Shown here: positions 25,364 to 34,038 of the stretch, in pieces
How the letters are laid out: each line of letters begins with the position of its first letter
Numbering within the stretch: position 1 is the stretch's first letter
Assembly (NCBI RefSeq): GCF_015558675.1
Contig: NZ_JADMOL010000006.1
Location: 1-64,000 of the forward strand
DNA: 64,000 nucleotides
Reading direction: 5' to 3'
Origin: Paenibacillus sp. 1001270B_150601_E10
Lineage (GTDB): Bacteria; Bacillota; Bacilli; Paenibacillales; Paenibacillaceae
Program-made: the position numbers and the translations under genes
Notes under the pieces: generated by a model
What the model was told of the DNA's origin: nothing
Database searches by the model: none
What the model saw: only the letters and a program-made list of their open reading frames with translations

Positions 25364-26848
25364 TTAAACGTTCAGTTCCACAATTTTATTTGCGATATGT
25401 TTGCAAAACTCGCTGTCGTGTTCCACAAAAAGAATCGTTGGCGAATGCTCCAGCAGCAGTTCTTCAATTTGCATCCTGGAAATGACGTCGATAAAATTAA
25501 GCGGTTCGTCCCAAACATGCAAATGAGCGCGTTCGCAGAGGCTTTTCGCAATCAGAACCTTCTTCTTCTGACCGCCGCTATAAGAAGCGATGTCCTTTTC
25601 GAATTGCAAGCGCGAAAAATCGAGTTTTCTTAAAATCGCTTTGAATAAGCTTTCGTCAATATCGCTAGATCTGGCGAATTCCGACAAATTGCCCTGCAAC
25701 TGCGAGGTATCTTGTGAAACGTAGGAAATTTTCAACTGACTCCCTTTTCGAAACGCACCGGAATAAGAAATCTCCTCGCCGCAAATCAGTTTGAGTAAAC
25801 TGGATTTACCTGAGCCGTTCGGACCAGAGAGTACAATGCGATCTCCTTGCTCAATAGTAAAGCTGATGCCGCCGCAAACGTTCTTTTCACCATAATGAAT
25901 CGAAACACGGTCGAGCTCAACCAATTGATGTTTATGATAAGTCATCTGCGATATTTTCAGACTTTCCGAGCTATCGACGTTTCTTAGAAGCTGGGATCTT
26001 TCCTCAATCGCGGAGTGCTGTCTTTGCTCGATCGATTTGGATCGCTTCATCATTTTGGCTGCCTTGTGGCCGATATATCCTTTGTCAACCTTGGAGCCGG
26101 AGTTGCGGGTGCCGTTTTTTGTTTTTTCTACTTCGTGCGACCAATTGCTCGTTCGCTTGGCTCCTTCGGACAACCTTTTAATGTCCTTCTTTAGCTTTTC
26201 GTTCTCAGCCAGCTCGAAATTGTCCTGTCTTTGTTTATTCTCCCACCAATCTGAAAATGTTCCGTTCTGGATTTCGATATTGGTCTTATTGATCGAAATA
26301 ATGTGATCCACACAGTTGTCGAGAAACGCTCGATCGTGTGACACCAATATAAACCCGTTCTTGTCGTTCAAATAATCACTTACCAGCTTCCGAGCATGCA
26401 GATCCAGATGATTTGTCGGCTCGTCGATAAGCAAAAAGCTGTTTTCCTTCAAAAACAAGACTGCCAGCATGACCTTCGTCTGTTCGCCGTTGGACAACGA
26501 GTCAAACGGTCGATACAACACATCCTCAGACAACTTTAGCAGTGAAAACTCGCGCATGAGCTGCCAGTGCTCATAGTCCGGATAGATATCGGCGACCACA
26601 TCGAATGTATAATTTTCCTTGTGTTCGACGTGGAACGGGAAATACTCGAAACTGACGTTAGAGGAAATCGTTCCGCTGTACTCAAACTTGCCGAGCAGCA
26701 GATTGAGAAACGTAGTCTTACCCCGGCCGTTCCTCCCTGTAAAGCCCAATTTCCAGTTGGTATCGATTTGTAAACTTACATGCTCAAAAATGTTTTCGTA
26801 GCTGCCGTCATAGGCAAATGTCAGATTCGTTACCTTGATCAATGACAT
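25364..26848 (-). CDS. ABC-F ribosomal protection protein, Lsa type
   Basis: A 494-residue soluble protein with two ATPase domains and no TM. NBD1 has Walker A GRNGRGKT, signature LSNGEQ and DEPTNHLD. The long charged linker (about 190-300) reaches the ribosome. NBD2 has GPNGSGKSS, SGGQKKK and a variant Walker B/D-loop, DEPLNFID. The N-terminus (MSLIKVTNLTFAYDGSYENI) and the NWKLGFTGRNGRGKTT block match the Lsa group, which ejects lincosamides, pleuromutilins and streptogramin A from the ribosome. ATG 26848 with AAGGAGG 8 nt upstream. Its leader holds a terminator and antiterminator. It pairs with the Cfr-like gene, which protects against an overlapping drug set. Confidence 0.9.
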   Translation of the reverse strand: MSLIKVTNLTFAYDGSYENIFEHVSLQIDTNWKLGFTGRNGRGKTTFLNLLLGKFEYSGTISSNVSFEYFPFHVEHKENYTFDVVADIYPDYEHWQLMREFSLLKLSEDVLYRPFDSLSNGEQTKVMLAVLFLKENSFLLIDEPTNHLDLHARKLVSDYLNDKNGFILVSHDRAFLDNCVDHIISINKTNIEIQNGTFSDWWENKQRQDNFELAENEKLKKDIKRLSEGAKRTSNWSHEVEKTKNGTRNSGSKVDKGYIGHKAAKMMKRSKSIEQRQHSAIEERSQLLRNVDSSESLKISQMTYHKHQLVELDRVSIHYGEKNVCGGISFTIEQGDRIVLSGPNGSGKSSLLKLICGEEISYSGAFRKGSQLKISYVSQDTSQLQGNLSEFARSSDIDESLFKAILRKLDFSRLQFEKDIASYSGGQKKKVLIAKSLCERAHLHVWDEPLNFIDVISRMQIEELLLEHSPTILFVEHDSEFCKHIANKIVELNV

Positions 26849-26870
26849 TCCAGAAACCTCCTTGGTTCAC

Positions 26871-26913
26871 AAATAAAAAAGAGCTGCAAGAAAGTTGACC
26901 TTTCTTACAGCTC
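26871..26913 (-). terminator. attenuator terminator in the ABC-F leader
   Basis: On the minus strand GAGCTGTAAGAAAGG and the complementary 3' arm (AACTTTCTTGCAGCTC) make a long stem (26881-26913) followed by TTTTTTATTT. It sits 8 nt before the ABC-F Shine-Dalgarno, so full-length transcripts must read through it. The 3' arm can also pair with an upstream segment (26986-26996). Leader attenuation of this kind is established for several ABC-F resistance genes. Confidence 0.85.
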
Positions 26914-26985
26914 AAAAAAATAAAACAAATCCAACCCTAGGCAGAGTCAGATAAGAATATATATTTTGAGTGAAAAGAATAAGGT

Positions 26986-26996
26986 AACTTTCTTGC
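26986..26996 (-). promoter_or_regulatory. antiterminator segment for the ABC-F attenuator
   Basis: The minus strand reads GCAAGAAAGTT, the perfect 11-nt complement of AACTTTCTTGC in the 3' arm of the terminator (26886-26896). Pairing the two would block the terminator stem. It lies ~73 nt upstream of the stem. An 18-codon frame starting at a TTG (27002) runs through it (MISKKVTLFFSLKIYILI) and could be a leader peptide, but it lacks a good Shine-Dalgarno. Confidence 0.7.
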
Positions 26997-27021
26997 TAAT
27001 CAAGAATAAAACATAACAAAT

Positions 27022-27213
27022 AAAACTTGTTTTATTCTTCAACTGGTAGCAAGAAATTTTACATTACCCTCTTCACTCCTATCGTAAGTGTTAGCGAAAT
27101 AATAACATACCCGATATTTCATTGCAACTAACTTCGATTAAGACACCTTAGATTTTAAACCTTCGTCTTTGCTCGATAAGCCAGCGTCTTCTCTCGGCTT
27201 CTTCGTTAAACTA
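27022..27213. repeat. dispersed 192-bp repeat, copy 2
   Basis: This matches 1052-1243 over its full length (about 93 percent by eye). It forms the region just upstream of the ABC-F leader, so the ABC-F promoter must lie in or next to it. Confidence 0.65.
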
Positions 27214-27383
27214 TATAGAGCGAAATCAAAAATTACCCGATTAAGGTGCCTTTTTTGCTTAATTGATTTCCTATTGTTGCCGATCTCCACCTGGATCAGT
27301 ACCAGTTGTCCATTGAGGGCGAGGTTATCCAACGTCTTCACGCACTCTTCGCTACAAAGTAGAAGCATATATCGGCGCGACAT
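27138..27383 (-). pseudogene. remnant coding tail linked to the dispersed repeat
   Basis: An 81-codon frame ends in the same tail (REDAGLSSKDEGLKS) as repeat copy 1, but extends further upstream (NGQLVLIQVEIGNNRKSIKQ). It has no convincing start and no family I recognise. It may be the end of a transposase or of a duplicated gene. It stops ~110 bp before the ABC-F leader. Confidence 0.35.
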
Positions 27384-27495
27384 CCAGCCATCTCTATCTC
27401 ACGATTCTATGATGCAATGGCGCAATTATATAGTTGAATCTAAACATCCCTTATATTATAATGCCTTTGCTGTTATGAATATAGGAGTTGATGTT

Positions 27496-28059
27496 ATGAA
27501 CGAAAAAGAAAAATCGCATGCTGGTATGTTATACCAACCTGGCGATCCTGAGCTTGTCGCAGACCGTGCAAATACTGTGAAAAAGCTATACGAATACAAT
27601 AATATACACCCGCTGGACCGCGAAGCACGACAGATCGCCATTCGCGGGCTGCTGGGAAAGACCGGAGATAATTGCGTTGTAGAGCAGCCGCTTTTCTGTA
27701 CTTATGGGTATAATACCACGGTAGGAGATAATGTTTTTCTCAATGTGAACTGCAAACTCATGGACAGCGGGAAAATTACAATTGGTAACAACGTATTTAT
27801 TGCACCCAACGTCTGCATTATAACGGAAGAACATGCTATGGATGTAGAGCAACGGTTAGCGGGATTGGAATACACACATCCAGTCAATATCGGTGATAAT
27901 GTATGGATCTGTGCAGGCGCTATAGTCCTGCCAGGCGTGACGATCGGAGCGAACAGCGTGATTGGGGCCGGCAGTGTCGTTACGAAGGACATTCCGCCAG
28001 ATAGTTTGGCTGTCGGCAATCCGTGCAAGGTCATCCGCTCTTTGAAAAAAGCCCTTTAG
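27496..28059 (+). CDS. maa: maltose/galactoside O-acetyltransferase
   Basis: A 187-residue hexapeptide-repeat acetyltransferase using acetyl-CoA. The N-terminal Mac domain (MLYQPGDPELVADRANTVK) is followed by left-handed beta-helix repeats (IGNNVFIAPNVCI, IGDNVWICAGAIVLPGVTIG) and the catalytic His in TEEHAMD. Start ATG 27496 with AGGAG 10 nt upstream. The frame is open back to 27169 through unrelated repeat DNA, but that part is not family sequence. It stands alone, with its own terminator. Role: acetylation of sugars, perhaps to remove non-metabolised ones. Confidence 0.9.
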   Translation: MNEKEKSHAGMLYQPGDPELVADRANTVKKLYEYNNIHPLDREARQIAIRGLLGKTGDNCVVEQPLFCTYGYNTTVGDNVFLNVNCKLMDSGKITIGNNVFIAPNVCIITEEHAMDVEQRLAGLEYTHPVNIGDNVWICAGAIVLPGVTIGANSVIGAGSVVTKDIPPDSLAVGNPCKVIRSLKKAL

Positions 28060-28197
28060 TCAGGCGCCAATCGGTGATTCTATCGCCTTCAGAAATATAA
28101 CAACAACCTACTTGTGGACTCAACCCGATCCCTAGCGATATCCGTCAGCCAGAATGGCTTCCTCGGGTAGTTCTGCCTTGATAGTCTCCGCAAAGGA

Positions 28198-28250
28198 AGA
28201 CGCCCTGGAGAAGGTACTGCTAAAGCAGTAGCTACTCCGGGCGTCTTTTC
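28198..28250 (+). terminator. terminator after the acetyltransferase gene
   Basis: AGACGCCCTGGAG pairs with CTCCGGGCGTCT (one bulge) around an internal TACTGCTAAAGCAGTA helix, followed by TTTCATTT. The stem is strong and GC-rich. Confidence 0.8.
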
Positions 28251-28292
28251 ATTTGATTTATAATGTCAATGCATGACATCTGATGTACAACA

Positions 28293-28612
28293 CTACTCAT
28301 TCAAGTATGTAGATATTCTGTTCTGTATTAGCTTTGCCGCTTCCTCTGCTGACTTCTGTCCGCGGAAGAAAGAGACAGACTCTTCTTTTGCAATGGATAC
28401 GACTTTATCATATGAAGGGATGAATCGGCTTACGCTATTGATCAACTGCTTGCGGTGAATCAAAATTGGCTTTGAGCGCAGCGCCATCAACCAGCTTCGA
28501 GTATTGATCGAAGATCATCGTCTGCAGCAGCTGCTCAGGTTCATATTGATCTAATGCATAACGTTTCTTGCTGCTCGCTTCATCTAATATTTGCTTGGAG
28601 GATTCCTCAAAT
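28293..28612 (-). pseudogene. sugar ABC solute-binding protein, C-terminal remnant
   Basis: One frame gives KRYALDQYEPEQLLQTMIF, then KLVDGAALKANFDSP and a stop; the next frame continues SYDKVVSIAKEESVSFFRG, then KSAEEAAKLIQNRISTYLNE. The last block is the usual C-terminus of family 1 solute-binding proteins. A frameshift near 28455 separates the two parts, and the N-terminal ~400 residues are missing. Its 5' end is fused to an esterase pseudogene. Confidence 0.75.
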
Positions 28613-29274
28613 TGCTTCTATTTAAAGAATGACCTAGAAACCAGCTATATAATTCCGGATTATTGTATGTTTCTGTCCAGGAGTTGTGATCAGACTCAGG
28701 ATAAATTGTGAAAGAGACATCTCCACCCTTCTCGCGAAGTGCGTCTACCATTTTTTTTGATTCAACAAGAGGAACGATATTATCCTTCGCGCCATGGAAT
28801 GCCCAGGTGGGTGTTCCTATTAGTTCATGTGTCCGGTTGGGGTTACCTCCTCCACATATTGGAGCGATAGCCGCGAACCTTCCTGGATATTCCGCTGCTA
28901 AGTGCCATGTCCCATAACCACCCATGCTTAGCCCCGATAAGTATAACCGATCTGGATCTACGTTGTAGTTTGCAATGATTTCATCTACTAATGCCATCAA
29001 TCCGTCTTGTTCAGCATTCCAAAAAGAATCCTCCGGACATTGAGGGGAAATTGTAACGAATGGAAAAGAAGGATCGTGTTCTGCTATCATAGGAATTCCA
29101 TGTGTTTTTACTAACTCGAGATCATCTCCACGTTCACCTGCTCCATGAAGAAATAAGATTAATGGCCACTTAATTGAGGATTCTTTTTTTATAATGATCT
29201 GGCAAATGTAAGAGGTATTTCATCCGCACTCTTTTTGTGATTTCTTTATCTAATTTATTTGCGGTTTGACTCAC
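28584..29274 (-). pseudogene. alpha/beta-hydrolase (PHB-depolymerase-like esterase) with frameshift
   Basis: GTG 29274 (GAGGAAG upstream) opens VSQTANKLDKEITKRVRMK. Near 29184-29190 a run of seven A shifts the frame; with six, the sequence would continue into KESSIKWPLILFLHGAGERG. The rest is intact in the next frame: LSGLSMGGYGTW carries the nucleophile Ser in GLSMG, with an Asp in FHGAKD and a His in ESDHNSW. The C-terminal ~10 residues (SNLRNPPSKY) come from the neighbouring solute-binding-protein remnant, so the original 3' end is lost. The frameshift may be a real mutation, a phase-variable tract or a sequencing error. Confidence 0.8.
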
Positions 29275-29749
29275 TGTATCTTCCTCACTTTACTGATATC
29301 TCCCATAGGGGTAAAAATAGAATTCCCCATATTTACCGAAATTCCTTCAGTTATTTAGCCTTAACTGCCCTGTAGTTTAATTAAAGGGTGTCTAATCATC
29401 TTTATTAGACGCCGTCGATGAAATCATATGGGATATGTAACAATGTTCTTAGCAAACAACAATAAGTGTCGGATGACAAAATCATCTCTATTGTATTATT
29501 ACAGTATTTACATGTCCGCTATTTCCATAACTGCACGCATTTATACAAATCCATGCCCCGCAAGGAAATCCGCAGAAAAATACCTATAATAGGGTAATTA
29601 TCGATCCCTTCTTTTCCTAGTGTATACTTTCTTTATAAATACAAACAAACTTTTATCCGTGTTATCTGAATAATAGTATGTGATTCATCCCTAAAATAAA
29701 GTATAGTTAGTATCTAATTAAATAATCCTCTCATTAAGGATGTGTCAGC
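29275..29749. other. intergenic region upstream of rluF
   Basis: No gene was found. It contains an interspersed palindrome (29359-29380) and presumably the rluF promoter. Near 29630-29710 several A/T-rich hexamers could serve as a -10 box, none decisively. Confidence 0.35.
29359..29380. repeat. interspersed palindrome, copy D
   Basis: CCTTAACTGCCCTGTAGTTTAA (written as two halves CCTTAACTGCC and CTGTAGTTTAA); a degenerate member of the set at 687 and elsewhere. Confidence 0.35.
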
Positions 29750-30463
29750 ATGCGTATTAATAAATATATAAGTGAATCTGGAAAAGCATCTAGACGAGGT
29801 GCCGATAAATTAATTACCGATGGAAGAGTTACTATTAATGGTAAACCTGCAACTATAGGCAGCCAAGTTGAAGCTGGGGATGACGTTCGAGTAGATGGAA
29901 AACCAATCCCTATCAAAGTAGCAAAGCATAATGTCTATATTGCCTTAAATAAACCTGTAGGCATTACTAGTACAACAGAAAAAGGTGTAAAGGGGAATAT
30001 TGTTGATTTCGTCAACCATCCATTAAGAATATTTCATATTGGGCGCCTGGATAAAGATTCCGAGGGCTTAATCCTTCTTACGAACGATGGCGACATTGTT
30101 AACGAAATTCTACGTGCTGAAAACAAGCACGAAAAGGAATATATTGTTACAGTAGACAAGCCTGTTACTCCTGAATTCTTGAAGAAGATGTCAGAGGGTG
30201 TCAAAATATTAGGTACAAAAACACTTCCTTGTAAAGTAGTTCAATTATCAAAATTTGATTTTCAAATCATTTTGACACAGGGGCTTAATCGTCAAATTCG
30301 CCGCATGTGCGCTGCATTAGGATACAACGTCCGTCGATTGCAAAGAACCCGAATCATGAATATTCATTTAGGTAACCTTCCTCTTGGACAATGGAGAGAT
30401 TTATCCAAGAAAGAGCAAACTCAATTATTTCGAGAATTAAATTATGAGCCAAAAGAATGGTAA
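29750..30463 (+). CDS. rluF: 23S rRNA pseudouridine synthase, RluF type
   Basis: A 237-residue RluB/E/F-family enzyme. The N-terminal S4 RNA-binding domain ([20 protein letters not shown]) is followed by the catalytic domain with Asp in [10 protein letters not shown] and the LNRQIRRMC motif. Members of this size and sequence act on U2604 near the peptidyl-transferase centre. AAGGATGTG precedes the ATG. Single gene. Confidence 0.92.
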   Translation: MRINKYISESGKASRRGADKLITDGRVTINGKPATIGSQVEAGDDVRVDGKPIPIKVAKHNVYIALNKPVGITSTTEKGVKGNIVDFVNHPLRIFHIGRLDKDSEGLILLTNDGDIVNEILRAENKHEKEYIVTVDKPVTPEFLKKMSEGVKILGTKTLPCKVVQLSKFDFQIILTQGLNRQIRRMCAALGYNVRRLQRTRIMNIHLGNLPLGQWRDLSKKEQTQLFRELNYEPKEW

Positions 30464-30543
30464 AAAACTATGGAACATCAAGCTTAGGTAGAATTATGAT
30501 TGGATTAATGTCCAACTAAAGGACAATCTCATTATCATTAACT

Positions 30544-30578
30544 CCTTAGTGCTTCTTTCTTGGAAAGAAGCACTAAGG
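30544..30578. terminator. long hairpin downstream of rluF
   Basis: CCTTAGTGCTTCTTTC and GAAAGAAGCACTAAGG form a perfect 16-bp stem with a 3-nt loop, ~80 bp after the rluF stop. There is no T-run, so it may act as a transcript-stabilising end or a bidirectional pause instead of a classic terminator. It also overlaps the stop of the small frame at 30573. Confidence 0.5.
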
Positions 30579-30707
30579 AAGATATGCATAAAGGTCATCT
30601 ATACCCCTAAGAACCTCAATTAGCTGCTGCAATAACACAGATACGTTTTCTGCAGAACTGTACGGTCCTGTCAGCTTTCCCCATACATCGCTATTCCACT
30701 TAAGCAA
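30573..30707 (-). pseudogene. truncated hypothetical protein (44 aa)
   Basis: TTG 30707 with GGAGGG 5 nt upstream opens MLKWNSDVWGKLTGPYSSAE, then VSVLLQQLIEVLRGIDDL, ending at TAG 30573. The start looks genuine, but the frame ends early. It resembles the N-terminus of a longer hypothetical protein, so it is probably a truncation. Family not certain. Confidence 0.4.
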
Positions 30708-30907
30708 GCTTTCCCTCCGTTCCGAATTTCCATCTTCTTCCCTTTGCCTTATTGTATCACATAAAACACACTGGAATCAGTGCCCAGCATCCAGTGTCAC
30801 TATTTGCATCAGATAAATACGTATTCCCTTCGATAACGGTCAACCACGCCTAATTTCTAATTCGAACTATTATTATATTACTCTATATTATGTGTTCAGA
30901 TCGCCAT

Positions 30908-30930
30908 ACTAAACTGCCCTTTAGTTGAGT
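30908..30930. repeat. interspersed palindrome, copy E
   Basis: ACTAAACTGCCC followed by TTTAGTTGAG; a degenerate copy beside the integrase remnant. Confidence 0.35.
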
Positions 30931-30964
30931 AACGTTTTACTTAGGAACAGTTCATCTCGTAATA

Positions 30965-31310
30965 TTACGGAAAAGCTAAAAAACGACGGTAGAGTTCTCG
31001 TCGGCGTTCCCCACGCAGCTGGATATAAAATTGACGGGGTGATGCTTTTTCATGCCCCAGCATACCTTGAATGAAATCTAATGGCACTCCATTATCAAGC
31101 AGCTGACACGCATAAGTATAAGACTTTACAAGTATCTTCACGGCTCTCGAGATACTTCTTAAACCACACTTTACACTCGGTTGTATCCAGGTCCCCTAGT
31201 TCTCTTAGTAGCATCTTGAGCTGAAGGGAGTAAGCTTTCAATGTACTTGTACGAAAGCTCTGGATACGTTTATCAGCCTCGTACAGTCGCCATAACTCAC
31301 TTAAAATCAT
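30965..31310 (-). pseudogene. tyrosine recombinase with internal deletion
   Basis: The N-terminal core-binding part (LSELWRLYEADKRIQSFRTS) runs into a frame break near 31110-31150. The C-terminal catalytic end follows (NGVPLDFIQGMLGHEKASPR, then QFYIQLRGERRRELYRRF), containing the LGHE motif and the Tyr of the active site in FYIQL. The ~150 residues between, including the first catalytic Arg, are deleted. It is inactive. No att site was identified. Confidence 0.75.
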
Positions 31311-31373
31311 AAATAAAACCTCCCATAAGAACTATTACATCTAGTTTTGCTTCTTATAGAAGGTTTTAATCTA

Positions 31374-31400
31374 TTTAACTAGCGTTCCCCGTTAGTTGAA
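31374..31400. repeat. interspersed palindrome, copy F
   Basis: TTTAACTAGCGTTCC followed by CCGTTAGTTGAA. It includes the stop codon of the kinase remnant at 31379. Confidence 0.45.
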
Positions 31401-31670
31401 GCGTATAAGAGAACCCATTCTTTTATCTGAGAGGCAGCTTCGGTTACATCAGTATCCGTTGTATCAATAGTAGGCATAGGTGGGTTATAGACCTCATCAG
31501 CAATTTCAAGCAATCGTTTTGTAAAGTCTTTGTTGGTTCTGTATATCTTCCTCTGGCCAATTTCTTTCACGTAGACGTTTCTCGCGAGTTTCTTCATCTA
31601 AATCACGATCCGCAACAATATGTAGGTAACTTTGTATCAAATAACGATTATGTAGGAGTTTTTTTGTCAA
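31379..31670 (-). pseudogene. small P-loop kinase-like protein, frameshifted C-terminal part
   Basis: One frame reads ADRDLDEETREKRLRERNWP and EEDIQN; the next continues DFTKRLLEIADEVYNPPMPT, then IDTTDTDVTEAASQIKEWV. The -PP-P-IDTTD--- block before a final helix is typical of small AAA/gluconate-kinase-like nucleotide kinases. The P-loop is missing, and the frame changes near 31535. Confidence 0.5.
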
Positions 31671-31686
31671 ATGGTGAAACCTAAAC

Positions 31687-32454
31687 TTAGGCGTCTCGTT
31701 TACGGAAAGCTAGAATAGCTAATGCAATAAAGATCAGTGTCCATAACATTGAAATACCTGTCCCTTGCATTGGTGTAAGGACATTTAGTTCATCAGAGGA
31801 AGGCGGCATATACATATAATATCCTGCCGTATCCGGTAAATAATTTAAATAATTTTTAATACTAGGTAGAAAAACTTTCGTTAATGGACTGACAATGAAG
31901 TAATAACCAAGCAGTATCACTAAAGCAGGAACGGTTCGTCTCAGTAAACCACCAATAGCTGCACTGAGGAGTGTGGTTAATGTTAGATAACCTGTTGCAC
32001 CTATTACTGTTTTGATCATGGTGTCTATTTCAAACCCTACTGCTGTGTCTCTCATCATAATAAAAGTATATAGCACACCTGATGCAGTAATAATAAACGC
32101 CACGGGAATGGTTACAATTGCCAATGCCAAATGCTTCATGGATAATTGAAACCCGCGCCAAGGTATCGTAGTTAAAGTAGTTCGAATCTGTCCACCAGTA
32201 TACTCCGAACAAGCAGCTAAGATACCAAGAATAATGAACCCTGCTTGAAGATATCCCATAGAAGCAAGTCCTATATTCAGTATACTTTGCGTCCCTGCTG
32301 CCCCTTGTAGACCAATAGAAGTAAAAGCTGCGGCTAAAATTATATTTAGAATGAATGTACCAATAAGAGTGAACCCTATCAATGGCAATGTTACTAATTT
32401 GTCCAGTTCAGCACCAAGGATTTGTGTTATCTTTCTACCAGAAGAGACACTCAT
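31687..32454 (-). CDS. ABC-2 type permease (second)
   Basis: A 255-residue membrane protein with six TM segments, the last gene of a five-gene unit (regulator, kinase, ATPase, permease, permease). It overlaps the preceding permease gene by 4 bp (ATGA). Two related permeases and one ATPase is the make-up of lantibiotic-immunity and bacitracin-type self-protection exporters; the substrate cannot be read from the sequence. Confidence 0.82.
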   Translation of the reverse strand: MSVSSGRKITQILGAELDKLVTLPLIGFTLIGTFILNIILAAAFTSIGLQGAAGTQSILNIGLASMGYLQAGFIILGILAACSEYTGGQIRTTLTTIPWRGFQLSMKHLALAIVTIPVAFIITASGVLYTFIMMRDTAVGFEIDTMIKTVIGATGYLTLTTLLSAAIGGLLRRTVPALVILLGYYFIVSPLTKVFLPSIKNYLNYLPDTAGYYMYMPPSSDELNVLTPMQGTGISMLWTLIFIALAILAFRKRDA

Positions 32455-33236
32455 GCTGCAACGTCCCTCCTATGGAATACAATAGCTGCAATAATGAAAA
32501 AAAAGGCTACCCAGGCAAACATGACTAAACCGCCTGTGAACGGGGTGTGAAATCTATCGAATAAACTGCCTGTAGACGGAGTGTGAAAATTGTCGCTCGT
32601 AAACATAAACATTTCAAGGCCGGCCCGATCTGGTAAGTAGAACGCCAACTTTGTAATCTTAGAAAGCAGGACACTAAACGATACAACGGATGAATTTATG
32701 ATGAGCACAGCAAGCGGGATAATGCCATTCTTAGTTAGCAAAGTAATCCCAAATGCTAAAAGAGCAGTGAATGTCCAGTAACAAACTGCACCGATCAGTC
32801 TAGACCATTCAAATGCAGGGGCATATTCACCAAGTATAAAATGCGTTGCTGATACAGTTGTCATCATAGCAACCATACAAAGAAATATGCTGATCACTGT
32901 CACAGCGCATGCTTTTGCCAGCAAAAAATGAAGCCGTGATGAAACAACCGTTAAACTTGTTGTAATCTGTTGTCCTCCACCCGACTCACTGCTCTCTGTC
33001 AAATACTCACTGCTAACAGCAAGCACACCAAGGATGATGACTCCTTGTACTCCAAAACCTAATCCAATATAACCAACTTCTGATAGCCGTGTGCTAACTC
33101 CAGCTATTATCTCCTCTTTTTGTGCGATACTGTCCAAGGCAGCAATGACCGCTGGGGCAAATGCTCCAATAAGAAAGGCAAGCCAAATGCTCGGCAGGGA
33201 GAACAATTTAGATAATTCTGCGTTGAATGCTCTCAT
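32451..33236 (-). CDS. ABC-2 type permease (first)
   Basis: A 261-residue six-TM protein similar in layout to the next gene. It overlaps the ATPase gene by 4 bp (ATGA), giving tight translational coupling. An imperfect internal duplication (FHTPSTGSLFDR and FHTPFTGGLVMF) precedes the last TM. Confidence 0.82.
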   Translation of the reverse strand: MRAFNAELSKLFSLPSIWLAFLIGAFAPAVIAALDSIAQKEEIIAGVSTRLSEVGYIGLGFGVQGVIILGVLAVSSEYLTESSESGGGQQITTSLTVVSSRLHFLLAKACAVTVISIFLCMVAMMTTVSATHFILGEYAPAFEWSRLIGAVCYWTFTALLAFGITLLTKNGIIPLAVLIINSSVVSFSVLLSKITKLAFYLPDRAGLEMFMFTSDNFHTPSTGSLFDRFHTPFTGGLVMFAWVAFFFIIAAIVFHRRDVAA

Positions 33237-33946
33237 CTAACATCACCTGCTTGTTCAGATGTCAGGGCAAAAAAGGCTCCCTCCAGCGAAGAATGGTTAC
33301 CTATTATTTCTTCCAATGTTCCATCTGCAACGATTTTTCCATGATTAATAATCACCACATCATCAACGGTCTCTGCAAGCTCTCCCATGAGATGACTGGA
33401 TAGCAATACCGTGTTACCAGACGCAGCACGTTCACGTAAAAATGTCCGAATCCAGCGAATTCCTTGTGGGTCGAGCCCGTTTACGGGTTCATCTAAGACC
33501 AATATTTCGGGATCACCAAGAAGTGCAGCTGCCATTCCAAGTCTTCTCCCCATACCAAGGGAATAACTCCCAATCCTTTTCCCAGCTGCATGAGTAAGAC
33601 CTACGATTTCCAGAACTTCCTCGACACGTGAGCGAGACAATCCTGCGGCACGAGCAATCCAACGCAAATGTGCCCGTCCTGTTCGCATACGATGGGCACC
33701 AAATCCATCAAGTGCGGCACCTACTGTGGTTAGAGGATTATGTAATTCTGCGAATGGCTTGCCATGAATGAGTGCACTCCCTGAGGTGGCACGATCTAAT
33801 CCAAGCAGGATGCGAAGTGTAGAACTTTTCCCTGCCCCATTTGGACCTAAAAAACCAGTTACTCTGCCTGGTCTAGCTTTAAAACTGATACCTGACAGGA
33901 TTTCTTGAGTTCCGCGATGTTTCACCAAGTTATTAATGGTAAGCAA
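33233..33946 (-). CDS. ABC transporter ATP-binding protein (CcmA/NatA type)
   Basis: A 237-residue ATPase with Walker A GPNGAGKSS, signature YSLGMGRRLG (variant of LSGGM), Walker B ILVLDEP with VNGLDP, and H-loop SSHLMGEL. TTG 33946 with GGGAGTG 6 nt upstream fits the family N-terminus (MLTINNLVKHRG); a start at 33991 would add unrelated residues. It lies ~90 bp after the kinase gene and is coupled to the permease. Confidence 0.88.
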   Translation of the reverse strand: MLTINNLVKHRGTQEILSGISFKARPGRVTGFLGPNGAGKSSTLRILLGLDRATSGSALIHGKPFAELHNPLTTVGAALDGFGAHRMRTGRAHLRWIARAAGLSRSRVEEVLEIVGLTHAAGKRIGSYSLGMGRRLGMAAALLGDPEILVLDEPVNGLDPQGIRWIRTFLRERAASGNTVLLSSHLMGELAETVDDVVIINHGKIVADGTLEEIIGNHSSLEGAFFALTSEQAGDVR

Positions 33947-34038
33947 CCATAACACTCCCTTTCTGTTATGGTTCTCATTATAAAGAAGCAAAGTTACATC
34001 TCGGTTATCATGCTGTTTACTTCTGGGTTAACTTTAAG

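Noticed and set aside
27169..27495. An N-terminal extension of the maltose acetyltransferase
   Set aside because: The frame is open, but the extension is translated from the dispersed repeat and unrelated to acetyltransferases. ATG 27496 has a proper RBS and matches the family start.
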